Shown: piece by piece, positions 23,037 to 34,127 of the stretch
Numbering within the stretch: the first letter of the stretch is position 1
How the letters are laid out: each line of letters opens with the position of its first letter
Source: Anolis sagrei
Lineage: Eukaryota; Chordata; Lepidosauria; Squamata; Anolidae
Length of the DNA: 64,000 nucleotides
Direction: 5' to 3'
Assembly: GCF_037176765.1 (NCBI RefSeq)
Contig: NC_090023.1
Location: forward strand, 101,898,366-101,962,365
The notes under the pieces: generated by a model
Database searches by the model: none
The model's input: only the letters and a program-made list of their open reading frames with translations
What the model was told of the DNA's origin: nothing
Position numbers and translations under genes: made by a program

Positions 23037-23215
23037 ATCTATGGAAACCTCACTTGCCTAATTTCCAACAGACCTCACAAACTCTGAGGATGCCTGCCAC
23101 AGATGTGGGCAAAATGTCAGGAGATAATGTTTCTGGAATATAGGCATACAGCTCGGAAAACTCACAGCAAACCAGTGATTCCGGCTAGGAAAACCTTTGA
23201 CAACACAAAGAGACG
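23037..23215 (+). mobile_element. Penelope-like terminal copy
   Basis: It runs 'ggaaacctcacttgcctaat', 'ctctgaggatgcctgccac' (CTGAGGA at 23084-23090), 'gtttctggaatataggcat' and 'cagtgattccggctagga'. With 22904-23036 it forms a large palindrome with arms of over 100 bp, as Penelope-like terminal repeats commonly do. Naming is from family knowledge. Confidence 0.6.
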
Positions 23216-24051
23216 TGAATTCTCAAACTGATCAGGCAGTAGATGTTCTTTGTTAAAAGCATACAGTGGAATTCAGAAACATTTTAGGCATGCCTTTTGT
23301 CAGGCCAATCCAATATGGATTTTCCATGATATATTATTAAATCTAGCTGGGATTCCAACCTGAAAATCTCTCTCTTTCTTCCTAGCCTGGCTAAATATGG
23401 CGATTATGTAGTGTAGTAACAGACCTTCAGGTCAATTCTCATGATCGGATTGAAAGCTGGAGATGAAAATTGTGCAATGAAGCAAGTATGTGAACAACTC
23501 CGCATAGACATACCCAGCTGAAATTCAGCTGCTGCTTGACAGATGGTGTTAAAGAGTTGTGCCGAGAACATCACAAAAGGGTGCAGGAGGGGGAAATTGT
23601 TTCTGCTTCAAGAAAATTGCTCTAATAGCTGGTTTGCTTCTAAAGATATAATTGCAGTTGTAAGAACTGTCTGAGAGGTTATCAAGTTACTAACAATCAA
23701 CCTCAAAAATGGTTGTCTTCAAGAAACAGTATTGGTTGGTGGGCAATAACTCATTTAATTTTTTTGCCATCTCTAAAATTTTAAGGAAAATGTTTAAGGG
23801 TGGAAAGTGTATGTGTGTGGTATATAGTGTGCTCCTTCATTCTTTAGAGTAGGCATTAAGCATATATAAGGCTTTATCACACCAATCTGTTCCAGCTATA
23901 TAAGCATTGATAGTAGATACACACAGCATTGAGAATCTTTGATATTGCACCTCGCTTTAATAGTGTAACTGTGCCAATTTGCTATTCTGTGGTCCTACTG
24001 TTATAATTCCATGCACTCTCATAACGCCATCTTCCTGCATTACCATGATTC
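23216..24051. other. Unannotated DNA
   Basis: No recognised repeat or gene. Confidence 0.4.
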
Positions 24052-24052
24052 C

Positions 24053-24097
<45 letters not shown>

Positions 24098-24118
24098 CAT
24101 CATCATCATCATCATCAC
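24052..24118. repeat. (ATT)n-(ATC)n microsatellite
   Basis: About 15 ATT units pass directly into 6 ATC units. The Asn/Asp-run open frame on the minus strand is an artefact of this run. Confidence 0.95.
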
Positions 24119-24589
24119 AATTCCAGTATGAAAAGCACAAAAATAAATATATATACCTAATAAAAGTGAAAATTTGTATAGCTGGGGTGCTCACATACAC
24201 AAACAAGTTGCTATCCCACAAATAGCTATAGCTCCTACTACTCAGAAAATACCAATGGCCCTTCCTCCAGTAACATTGCAGGTTATAGTGAGTGCCATGA
24301 ACATGTCCAAGAGCCCTGCTAATGTCCTCCAACAATACCATACTGCCCACCACCCAAGTGAAAGCTTTCATACAGGGATAATTTCATCCTAGATTTCATG
24401 TGTCTCCTCCACCATAGACATCCCAGTGTTTCTGACTCTCTCCATTGGTATGGAATTTGCATGATTCCACCCACTGCCTCTCCCATAACCCTTTCCTATT
24501 CTTTTCTGTGGTGCACAGCAAGCAGAGGAATTGATCAGCAACAGAACATACTAGAGAGCTTTGGGGAGAATTCACCATGATTTAGAGGA

Positions 24590-25165
24590 GTTGTAGGTAC
24601 TGGGACGTATAGTTCACCTGCAATCTAAGAGCACTCTGAATTTCATCAATGATGGAATTGGATTTTTTGCTGGTCATGGGCACACAGAACCCCCATGACC
24701 AACAAAAAATACTGGACGTCTTTGGAAGAAAATCACCTTGATCTGGGATTGTAGCTCACCTACATCCAGAGAGCACTGTGAACCCAAACACTGATGGATC
24801 TGGACCAAACTTGGCACGCATGCTGAAATTTGATTACTGGAGAGGTTTGGTGGGAACTGACCTTCCTTTCTGGGGGGTGTAGTTCCACCACAACCAGATA
24901 AACTGAACCCCACTGATGATGGACCTGGACCAAACTTGGCACACAGAACCCCCCGTGATTAACTCAACTGGAGGGGTTTGAGGGGACTGACTCACCACAT
25001 TGGGAGTTTTAGTTTACCCTACAGCCAGAGAGAACACTGAACCCCACCAATGATGCATCTAGAGCAAACCTGCCCAACATAACAAACTTTAAGTACTGAA
25101 GTAGTTTTCTTGGGATTAACCTGGCATGATGTCAGTTGTAGTTCTCCCACAACGTTATGCATTTT
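24590..25165. repeat. Degenerate tandem repeats, about 130-160 bp unit
   Basis: The phrase 'tgatggatctggaccaaact' and its relatives recur at about 24645, 24790, 24915 and 25050, each with 'tgtagttcaccta' and 'ccagagagcactg' relatives. The array resembles the internal tandem repeats of Anolis Helitrons; neither Helitron terminus is seen beside it. A C17 run at about 25267-25290 follows. Confidence 0.6.
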
Positions 25166-26102
25166 GTACAATTTAAAATTTGACTTTTTCCAAATAAACC
25201 AGGCAGCACCAGGTACCCAAGTTAGTATAAAATAAAACAGCCAATTTTGGAATAGTGAGGGAAAGGGTGGGGAACCCCCCCCCCCCCCCCAATATTGTTT
25301 TACTGGCAGAATGCCAGTACAAAAGCAGAAGGAACCCATTGCACCAAGGCAGGTGATAGAAACGTTGTGGAATTGGAAGCTATAGATAGGTTTTACCCAG
25401 CATTATCTTAGGATGGGAGAATCATGGTGAAGACAAACCAGGAGTGCAATGCACATGGCATAATGTGTTAGTGGCTGTCACCAAAGGTTTGTCTGCTGTT
25501 AGACTGGTGTGTATCTTTCTGTCTGTCCTTCCTTTTCCTATATAGTGAGGTGTTAGATTGGATGTCACTTGTGGTCTCTTCCATCGCTATGATTCTGATT
25601 CTGTTTTCCGCATTATCTTGCAGAGTTAGATTGGCAATATATATAGATCCCTAACTCAAGGAACTTTTTGCAGGCAGAGTTCTTCTTATATTGTCTATTT
25701 TACTCTAGTAGGCATCATACCTTTGTATGTGTGACTACTGCTTAATCAAAGCAATTAGAACATGTATGCATATTTCAGATGTGGCAGCTCTGTAACCATC
25801 TGTAGTCCTTGCAGCCCAAGGCAGTATATCCAGAGGTAAGAAATGCTAAGAGTTGCAGTTCACAATATCTGGGATGCTACACAATTGTTGCCCCTGGTGT
25901 ATCTATTGTTTCATTAGAGTTTCTGAATCATTGCATTGGTTACAATAAATGAATTACTTGCTTCTCCCACTCTTCAGCAGAGAGAGGGTGGGGAAGCATT
26001 ATTTTCTGGACTTTGAGGAACAGATCACAACCAGGTTGGTCTCTAGAGATACAAGAGGGTTATTCTAAGAGTTGGGGTAGCAAAGAAACATTCACCCTCT
26101 GA
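25166..26102. other. Mostly unannotated DNA with a CR1 trace
   Basis: A CR1 3' end trace (plus) lies at about 25540-25602: 'gttagattggatgtcacttg', 'gtctcttccatcgctatgat'. Nothing else was recognised. Confidence 0.5.
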
Positions 26103-26585
26103 CCGCCTCTCGGCCTATGAGCCCACGAGGACTTTGAGATCTTCCAGGGAGGCCCTGCTCTCGATCCCGCCTGCGTCACAGGCACGGCTGGCGGAGACGA
26201 GAGATAGGGCCTTCTCGGTGGTGGCTCCTCGGCTGTGGAACACCCTTCCCGTGGACATCAGGCTAGCTCCCTCCGTGTTGATATTCTGCAGGAAGTTAAA
26301 GACCTGGCTATTTAAGAAGGCATTTGAACAAGAAGTGCAATGACTGGTAATTTGACTATAGGAATGGAACAACTGAAATGTTATCAGATTGTGGGTTTGA
26401 CGACGAGACGACTCGGAATGGCTTCTGTAGTAATGTTGATGTTTTGATGAGATGATGAGATGTAATGATTGTGGATTATTTTACACTCTGTTTTGTATTT
26501 TGCACCTGTTTTTCTATGTTGTACACCGCAATGAGTCGCCCTTGGGCAGAGAATTGCGGTATATAAGCGAAGTAAATAAATAAAT
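26103..26585 (+). mobile_element. 5'-truncated L2 LINE 3' end
   Basis: It encodes the last ~75 residues of L2 ORF2 (LSAYEPTRTLRSSREALLSI, PPASQARLAETRDRAFSVVA, PRLWNTLPVDIR), then a stop at 26341. The 3' UTR ends 'gtacaccgcaatgagtcgcc', 'gcggtatataagcgaagtaa' and (AAAT)n. The frame is open throughout, so the copy is fairly young. It differs enough from the copy at 6214-9403 to be another subfamily. Confidence 0.9.
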
Positions 26586-28187
26586 AGTGCTAGAAAATGA
26601 AATCCAAAGCTTACTTTTACATTTTAAAGTAAGAATTGATTGTAAACTATGCACCAGATTAATCTTCATCCCCAAATCAGGCCAAAACTAATCTGGATGA
26701 AATACAATAAATCAAGATATGATTCTTAAAGTTGGCATTACAGGCATTGCCTGTGTTTTAAAAAATATATAGAGCGTACAAAGAAATAAGAGTGCTGACT
26801 CATAGAGACATGCTCGTAGTCTGGGAAACATTGGATCATGTTTCTGAAAATCATGTTCCAATTATTTCAGTAGGACTAATAATGTTCTGATCCTGGTAGT
26901 CATTCCCTCTGCATTGCAAAACATTATAATATTTTTAGAGTCACAAGGTCAGCATCAAATCACAGCTAGTCTGGTCAGTTGTTTCTTTATGACACAGCAC
27001 AGAAGAGTCCCAGAAAGCTGCTTATGTCATGCTACTAGGATGGGAAATGGGGCAAGATTCTCATAATGATATCCAAAGCAGGATCCTAGGAGTTATTAAA
27101 GTCAATTTGCTGGAACAATCACACAACGTTCTCCAAGTGAAGAACAAAAAAATGAATGAGGGGTGCATAGTTCATACAGATGAACTCACATAAATACTTA
27201 GGTGGATTTTGTTTTTTTTTTAAAAAAAAAAACATTGGAATCATTCACCTTCAGATTCATTTCATTCATCTGTAGAAATACAGTACACATTTGAAAATTC
27301 AGTTGACCTATAACTGCAAGTCTATGGGATTCAAGAGGAATCCTTTTAGCTTGCAATTATTATTCATTCTTATCAGTCTGCCTGTATATCTCTTTATATT
27401 TAGATATTTAGCTTTATGATAATCACAACTAGCCAGCAACATGTAACAGCATTAATCCACAGCAAACTCACAAACACTGAAATACGAATCTCCCAACTTC
27501 TTTGTTCTCTTTTTGGGAAAAATCAGAGATCCGAGCAATGTTTTAAGGTGGGCATTTAACAGTGGCAAATAGATTGTTCTTAATTTGGTCTACTTGCAAG
27601 GAAGACAACGGCCTTTTGCATCCATTTTGGTCAACACACATTTTGGTGCCTCAAATGTTAGCCCTGTTTCTGGGTATATTTGACTTACTGATTCCAAAAA
27701 TGGCACCACTTTTCCCCGATCTGCTGCAATTTTTGAGATACAGAACATATGCCATCTACCAGTTGCCACCTGCTCGCTCATAGAAAACCATGATAACCAT
27801 ACCTAAAAAATTAGATATGCGATCTTTCCAATCCAACCTCTGAATCAGGGCCCCAAATAACCCCAGGAACAGACCTAAAAATCAAGACAGCAAGAATGTT
27901 ATTATTGTTGTTATTTGGCTGTGTTATCACGGAAATATCCGTAAACATGAAGATTCCTACAAAATGCACATTTGTACTTGGAAGTGCCCTCCATGTATTC
28001 AGTGTAGCTTAACACCCACATAAGTGTGCATAGGGCACATTACCAGAAGGACTTATTGTTCACTGAAGGGTTCAATAACGATCACAGCCTTAATATTCTA
28101 TAATATATGATGATTTCATAGAGTTTAGCATTTAGTACCAAATGCTGTTCGACAGTAGAATATGTCTCAGACTGTAATGGTATCTTC
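26586..28187. other. Unannotated DNA
   Basis: No repeat or gene recognised. Overlapping open frames on both strands at 27562-27783 have no domain support. Confidence 0.35.
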
Positions 28188-28312
28188 ATCTTTGGAGGTT
28201 TTTAAGCAGAAGCTGGATAGGCATCTGTCAGGAGTGTTTTGATTGTGTATTCCTAAAAGGCAGAATTGGGTTGGACTGGATAGCCCTGATGGTCTCTTCC
28301 AGCTCTATGATA
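28188..28312 (+). mobile_element. CR1 LINE 3' end fragment
   Basis: 'tttggaggtttttaagcaga', 'ggataggcatctgtcagga', 'gggttggactggatagccct' and 'ctcttccagctctatga' are classic CR1 3' sequence. Confidence 0.9.
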
Positions 28313-28829
28313 AACTTTTGATTAAAAATCTTGGTAGTCCAATTTTGCCCTGTCATTGGAGGTGGTCATAATCCCCAGCTTAAATTTGGGGGGGGGGGGG
28401 GCTTCTTGTTTTAAGAATCACAGCTTTAATTATAAGTAATAGTTCTTTGAACAATGCCATGTCAAGTCTAGGGACACAAAATCATCTTCCAGGTTACACG
28501 AGGATATGTGCTTATCGATTTTCTGCTGGCTTGTTTTCAAAGGTTATCTCACACAGGGCAATTCTTTTTCTATATATTTTTCTGGCACTGAAACCCATAT
28601 TTAGTCCAATAGAACAAAACAAGGTAATGAACACCAACTAACCTACAACTGCAAACCTACTCATTTTTACTTGGGAGGAGGACTCAAGTGAACTCTGTGG
28701 AATTTGCCTCCCAAGTATTATGCATAGTAAAAAAAAGTTATTTAGAATGTGTCAATTTATCCAAAAAATACCAGGAATTGATAACTCCCCAGGGAAAGGG
28801 AGTGTTTCAGAATTCTATACATTCTGGAT

Positions 28830-28993
28830 TTGTTATTGTTATGGAATTTCAGCTTGGTGACCCCTTTCCTGGGGTTTTGTTGGCAAAAAGTATTTTGAGA
28901 AAGTTTGCCACTGCTTTCCTCTTAGGTTTGAATCTGAAATATGGTCCGAGAGTCTGTGTCCATTATTCAGACCACTACACCATGCTGGTTTTC
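28830..28993 (-). repeat. tRNA-derived SINE family B
   Basis: The body 'cctggggttttgttggcaaa' leads to an inverted tRNA-like head ending 'accactacaccatgctggtt', whose inverse is the A-box region. A degenerate B box is 'ggtttgaatctga' inverted. Confidence 0.75.
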
Positions 28994-29006
28994 TAACTTT
29001 AACTCT

Positions 29007-29085
29007 GGCCCCATCTACACTGCCATATAATACAATTGGAAACTGCTTTATATGGTCACTGCAGACTCACTTAGGACCTCATTAT
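29007..29085. repeat. Partial MITE with GGCCCCATCTACACTGCC end
   Basis: It matches the left half of the family complete at 33112-33230. Confidence 0.6.
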
Positions 29086-29636
29086 AAAGCCCTGGCAAAG
29101 CATCCTATTCTTGGGCTTCTGGGGAAGAAGGATGGAGCAGCAGGGCGATCCTGTTGCCCTGAGCACAGCTCCCTCTCAGCGATGCTTTCCCCATCACAAG
29201 GAGGCCCTATGCTGGCTCCATTGAAGGAGGAGCTAAATGTACTGCTTCTTCCACAAGTGATAATGCATAAATTGAGCTGAACGGTATGCTGTAGCCATCT
29301 GAAAAGAAGGGGTGCAAAACACTTTCAAGTTTAATACTTGGGGAGGAAAATTCCAGTTAAAGAAGAGGGGCCTTGTCTTTTTGAAAAATTACAAGTTGTT
29401 TACTGACCACAAGATTTTGTTCAGACCCTAGATTCTGGAAGCAGACTGATTTGGCTCAGAGCAATTTGAAGGCTACCTGAATACACCCAAATCTAAATCA
29501 ACAACACAAACTGCAAATTTATTATTTCTTCCTCTTGTTATATTTTATTAAAAATCCCCGAGAAGCTATAATGTTCCCATCCTATTTGCCAGAATTGGAT
29601 GGTATGCAGAAGTCATTGTTATTATGTTTGTGTTTA
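29086..29636. other. Unannotated DNA
   Basis: No recognised repeat or gene. Confidence 0.4.
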
Positions 29637-30245
29637 ACTGTTAGAGTATGTATTTGTGTTTGTAACAGTAGCTAAAACTGGAGTCATCTGGTTTGAATCC
29701 ACAGTGAGCGTTGCCAAGGAGATGAGGCTGGCTAGCTCATGAGAGGGAGAAGTGGGCGGAGCCAAGCAGGAAAAGTGATGTGCGTTTTTTAAAAAGGCCT
29801 GAGAGAAGGAGGCTTGAAAAGGCCTGAGAGAGAGAGGCTTGTGTGTGAGCGGCGGGTGTTTTTCAGTCTAGGAGGGCTGAAGAAAGAAACCTGGCCAGAT
29901 TCTTTAGTCAAAGAAAACTAAAGGAAGCCTAGTTAAGATCCCTAGATAAGGAAGGACTAGAGATCAGAGATTTGATCGAGGGGAGATCAAATTGAAAGGC
30001 TATTTATAGTAGTGAAACATCGTTCACTAGAGAGCTTCACCTCAGTGAAAGTTAGCCACAAGCTGTGTTATCTGGAAGAGTGGACTGTATTATAAACCAC
30101 GTGATATTCGAAGTTCCATAAGTTATTTAACAGCCTGCAACCATAAGCTTTGTACACAATAAACTTGTTATCTTTTGTTGAAAACTGTCTCATCTCAACT
30201 AATCTGCGTCTGTAGAGCCAGATCTCATCGGTGGTACCTCAAATA
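29637..30245 (+). mobile_element. Probable LTR fossil, retrovirus/gypsy-like
   Basis: The segment has LTR-like layout: a TGTTAGAG start, a GC-box-like GTGGGCGGAGCC about 110 bp in, and an AATAAA signal at about 30158-30163 followed by a short downstream region. Just after it comes TTGGTGGCAG, resembling the primer-binding start that follows many such LTRs. No coding part follows, so it is a solo LTR or an LTR with a remnant of leader. Family and exact ends are unresolved. Confidence 0.45.
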
Positions 30246-30560
30246 CCTCATGTTGGTGGCAGTTACCTTAATTTACAAATAATAATTGGCCTCCTCCATA
30301 ATATACTCTTCTACACAATTGAGGCCTGAGGTAAATTCCCTCCATAACATCCACATCTGTACAATTGGTGGCAGCGGTGAGATTAAAAAGTGCCTGAGGT
30401 AAAATACCTCCATTATTAGGGTCTGCTTTTGCCAACCTCAGCAACACACAAGCACCTCCTCGCAATTGGTGATAGCGGTGGGATCTTCAAAGATAAAATC
30501 CCTATACCCTGTCCATTGTTGTGTTCGCATCTTCCCAGATGGATTTTGAAAAATCTAGTT
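30246..30560. repeat. Short degenerate repeats after the LTR-like segment
   Basis: 'ttggtggcagcggtgagat' at about 30364, 'ttggtgatagcggtgggat' at about 30466 and 'aggtaaaatacctccat' relatives repeat three times over 250 bp, consistent with duplicated leader-like sequence. No coding region seen. Confidence 0.45.
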
Positions 30561-30580
30561 ATTTGTGTGTGTGTGTGTGT

Positions 30581-30836
30581 GTCAGGTGCGACTTCAGAAA
30601 CTGCAAGTAACTTCTGGTGTGAGAGAATTGGTTGTCTGCAAGGACATTGCCTGGGGGTGCCTGGATGTTTTGATGTTTTACCATCCTTGTGGGAGACTTC
30701 TCTCATGTCTCTGAATGGGGAGCTGGAGCTGACAGACGGAGCTCATCCACACTCTCCCCGGATTCGCACTGCTGACCTGTCAGTCTTCAGTCCTGCCAGC
30801 ACAGAGGTTTAACCCATTGCGCCACGAGGGGCTCCT
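30581..30836 (-). repeat. tRNA-derived SINE, near full length
   Basis: Read on the minus strand it starts AGGAGCCCCTCGTGGCGCAA, with A box TGGCGCAATGG and B-box relative 'agtgcgaatccgg'. The body is 'tgtcagctccagctcccc' and the end is 'agtcgcacctgacac' next to a (GT)n run at 30563-30582. The head resembles the Sauria SINE but the body is different. Confidence 0.85.
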
Positions 30837-31612
30837 AGTAATCAATTACCATCTAGTAATGCCATAAGAGGGGGCTATGCTTTCAGATTTTCAATAAAAA
30901 AGTGCATGGAGTTTACGCTATGCATTCTGGATTTTTTTAAAGGTGGGAAATGCAATTCTCTGAAAATTCTTTGCTGAATTAAGACAATGCTCTTAGGATA
31001 TGTAGCCCCTTCTGCTAAGTAGCAGAAAAATAGGACTTTGACAGACTTTACATTTGGGAGAGTAAAGGGGGAGAAGCATTCTTTTTCCCTCCAAGACAAA
31101 TGTGCACAAATGTTATGAAAATGGCATGTGGGATAGAGGTTCATCCCACAAGGAAATCTGCAAAACATCAGAAAAACAGGTACTGAGAGTTTTTGTAGAA
31201 GGAGAATGTAAAGTAAAGTGTGAGGGGTGATTTGCTTTCCCACATAGATTTAGAGAGAACTCCCTTTTAAATAACATATATCTTTGAAAGAGCTCTGAGC
31301 AAGTAACCTGTAAAACTTCATAAATACAGGTGCCCATGATAGAGAATAATAATAAATAAAAAATAATTCAAGACACTTTTTTCTCCATTGCTATCTGGCA
31401 CCAAAGCCACAAAACTGTAATAGGAGAGGGTGGATCATGGGTGCGGAGCATACAGTAGTAAAAAGAAGAACAACTTGAATATCCAGCATTTTTCAGGCAA
31501 GTGCCCAATGTTACACCCTGCCAGGTGCAGCATTGGGCATCTCCAAGAAGGTGTTACTGATATCTCTGTTCTTGGAAGAGAAATCTAGCAAAGAGCACCC
31601 GATACAAAATTG
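30837..31612. other. Unannotated DNA
   Basis: No recognised repeat or gene; the minus-strand open frame at 30875-31243 has no domain. Confidence 0.35.
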
Positions 31613-31843
31613 TTTTGTAATATATTGCTTCAACATTCCAGCCCCCAAAAACACTCCCCCCAAAGCACTAGGATTGCAGAGCTTGGGTAAAACCAAATGG
31701 TTCAATGCTATTGAATACTGGGAGTTGTAGTTTGGTGAAGGATTCACCAAATCAAGAGCTTGGGTGAAACCATTTGGATTTACCCAAACTCTGCAATCCT
31801 AGTGCTTTTGGGGCTGGAATGTTGAAGCAATATATTACAAAAC
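31613..31843. repeat. Foldback element with ~80-bp arms
   Basis: The left arm at 31613-31702 ('ttttgtaatatattgcttca' through 'aaaaccaaatggtt') is inverted at 31767-31843 ('aaaccatttggatttaccca' through 'atattacaaaa'). The ~65-bp loop contains 'tgggagttgtagtttggtga'. The left arm has about 12 extra bases (a C-rich insert). It is probably a MITE. Confidence 0.7.
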
Positions 31844-31917
31844 TGATTTGGAGGGTGTAGCTATAATCAGAGCAAATTGCTATCAATCACAGAGGTACTT
31901 TACAGTACTTTCATTAT

Positions 31918-32125
31918 GGGGGTATCTACGCTGTAAAATTAATGCAGTTTGACACTTCTCAGTGCTATGGAATTATTGGGATTGTGGGTTTATAAGTCTT
32001 TAGCTGTCTCTGCCAAAGACTGCTGGTGCTTCATCAAACTACAACTCCCAGGATTCCATAGTATTGAACCATGGCAGCTAAAGAGGTTTCAGAATACATT
32101 AATTCTATACTATAGACGCATCCTA
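31918..32125. repeat. Palindromic MITE, complete copy
   Basis: The ends 'ctgtaaaattaatgcagttt' and 'aatacattaattctatacta' are inverted relatives. The centre 'acaactcccaggattccata' pairs with 'agtgctatggaattattggg'. It belongs to the family of 3201-3392. Confidence 0.78.
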
Positions 32126-32204
32126 TATTAGGGAAGGCATGCAAACTTTCCAACTTCCTTTATTATCACTTTAAGCAGAAAAGGGATGCAAAAGGGATAC
32201 CTTG

Positions 32205-32690
32205 AGTACCGCATCTCGGCCTACGAGCCCACGAGGACCTTGAGATCATCCGGGGAGGCCCTGCTCTCGGTCCCGCCTGCCTCACAGGCACGCTTGGCGG
32301 GGACTAGAGAGCGGGCCTTCTCGGTGGTGGCCCCCCGACTCTGGAACTCCCTCCCTGCTGAAATTAGACAGGCGCCTTCCCTCTTGGCCTTCCGCAAGGG
32401 CCTGAAAACCTGGCTCTTCGAAAAGGCCTTTAATTAAGTGCTATGTTTTTGGAATGACCACCGGAATGGACTATGACTACGAGATTGACTATGACCCAAA
32501 CAAGACGAAGCGGATTTTTAGTTTAATTAGCTGTGTGTTAGTAAGATGTGTGTTATGGCCCTGAATTTATTGTAATTGTTGTCTTTATGTTCTATGTTCT
32601 GTACACCGCCACGAGTCGCCTTCGGGCTGAGAGTGGCGGTTAACAAGTGCAAATAATAAATAAATAATAAATAATAATAAAAGGGAATAA
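32205..32690 (+). mobile_element. 5'-truncated L2 LINE 3' end
   Basis: An open frame encodes RISAYEPTRTLRSSGEALLS, then PRLWNSLPAEIRQAPSLLAF and KAFN-stop at 32437, the L2 ORF2 C terminus. The 3' UTR ends 'gtacaccgccacgagtcgcc', 'gagtggcggttaacaagtgc' and (AAAT)n. The truncation lies directly after a palindromic MITE. Confidence 0.92.
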
Positions 32691-33111
32691 GGGATGAATT
32701 CTGTCCCAAGCTGCCTCCCATTGGAGACTATGGATTTGTTTCCTCCTTGCTCTCTTCTTGCTCACAAAGACCCTTTTATTTTGGCTTTGATTGTTTCATT
32801 TGGGTTAAAGATGGATACTGTACTGTATGTTTGTCTTAGGTTTAAAATGCTTAAATTGTTTTGAATTAACGCTGTTTTAGTGACAATTGCTTACCTTTAT
32901 TAAGTTCTTTTTATTCTAAATGGCTCCTTTTTTAAAAAAATAAATGCTGTGGGTACCTTGGATCCCATATAGGAGAAAAGGACACAAATGAGAGAGAGAG
33001 AGAGAGTAGTATGGACACACAAGCTGTTGTAGGCTTATCCTGTGTATTCAGAGTGGGAGAAACTTATGAACATAAATCATTCTGCGAGGAATCACAGTGT
33101 ATGTATATGTG
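32691..33111. other. Unannotated DNA
   Basis: No gene recognised; a short (AG)n run lies at about 32990-33006. Confidence 0.4.
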
Positions 33112-33230
33112 AGCCCCATCTACACTGCCATTGTAATGCAGTTTAGCTGCGTTGAACTGCATTAAATGAGCCTACACTGACCATATAATGTCATTTCAAA
33201 CTGCATTATGCGGCAATGTAGATGGGGCCA
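33112..33230. repeat. MITE with GCCCCATCTACACTGCC ends
   Basis: The left end 'agccccatctacactgcca' is the inverse of the right end 'gcaatgtagatggggcc'. The interior carries 'gcgttgaactgcattaaatg' and its inverse relatives. Confidence 0.8.
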
Positions 33231-33793
33231 TGGAAACATACATATTGCAAAGCTGTCCATAATAAGGATGATGATAATAATTTTCTTACCCGCCTCTCCT
33301 CGCGGTGGGTTACAGAATAAACACATAACCATTGTAAAAATATCACAAATACACATATTAAATGTATTTCTATAAAAATGCATATTACTGAAGAGACATA
33401 GGTTGAAATAATTGAAATTTGTGCTATTTGCATTTGGTTTTGCTTAACAAATATTCAACACACTTGCTAATAGGAACTTTTTAATTTTAACTTCTTAATT
33501 ACTTAACAAGTAATTCAATTTAGCAATTGCAAATATGTATTAACCACTGCTGTGATTTGCAAAACAACACTGTGTATTGCTAATTGCCTTAATAGCTTTA
33601 ACAATAATGCAAATTGGTATTGATCACTGCTCTGTGACTCACATGAAAGTTAATTTTAGCAAGGGTGGTTTAACCCCGCAAGCAATGAAACTTCAAAGCA
33701 CAATTTTAAATAGTTGTTTTGCTAACCTAGGGATGAGGTAATGGGAGCAGTAGAAACTGGCCAAGAGAGAAGGCCATATATCTTCTCTTAGAA
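33231..33793. other. Unannotated AT-rich DNA
   Basis: No recognised repeat or gene. Confidence 0.4.
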
Positions 33794-33890
33794 CAGTGTT
33801 TCTCAACCTGTGGGTCGCGACTCCTTTGGGGGTCAAATAACCCTTTCACAGAGGTTGCCTAAGATCATCAGAAAACACATATCTACCACA
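33794..33890 (+). mobile_element. SPIN-like hAT transposon 5' end
   Basis: CAGTGTTTCTCAACCTGTGG, then 'gtcgcgactcctttgggggt' and 'cctttcacagaggttgccta' match the known SPIN terminal sequence closely (CAGCGGTTCTCAACCTGTGG in memory of the consensus). The opposite inverted end was not found nearby, so this is a fragment. SPIN elements are hAT transposons known for horizontal transfer among tetrapods. Confidence 0.8.
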
Positions 33891-34127
33891 TCCACAGTCT
33901 ACAAGATCCTCAAGAACCAGGAGCACCAGCACCAGCAGCAGCAAGAGAAGAAGGTGGCCAGCGGCGGGTGATGGCCCCTCCACCGCCCCCTCCGCTCCTC
34001 CTAAAGCCAGGTGCTGGGGTACTGCGCTTACCGGGCTAGGTGGGCTGCTCCTGAGGTGCCAGGTAGCAGGTGGCCCTGTGGAGCCCCCAAGCAGCCTGCC
34101 TTACCTCTTCCAGGCATTAAGAGGAGA
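33891..34127. other. GC-rich segment of unknown origin
   Basis: Between the SPIN-like end and an L2 fragment lies GC-rich DNA whose plus strand reads VYKILKNQEHQHQQQQEKKV, ASGG and a stop in one frame. It may belong to the SPIN-type element's interior or be captured sequence. No family was recognised. Confidence 0.3.

Noticed and set aside
24174-24392. Short open frames around the (ATT)n microsatellite
   Set aside because: Overlapping frames on both strands, one of them an Asn/Asp run from the microsatellite; no domain support.
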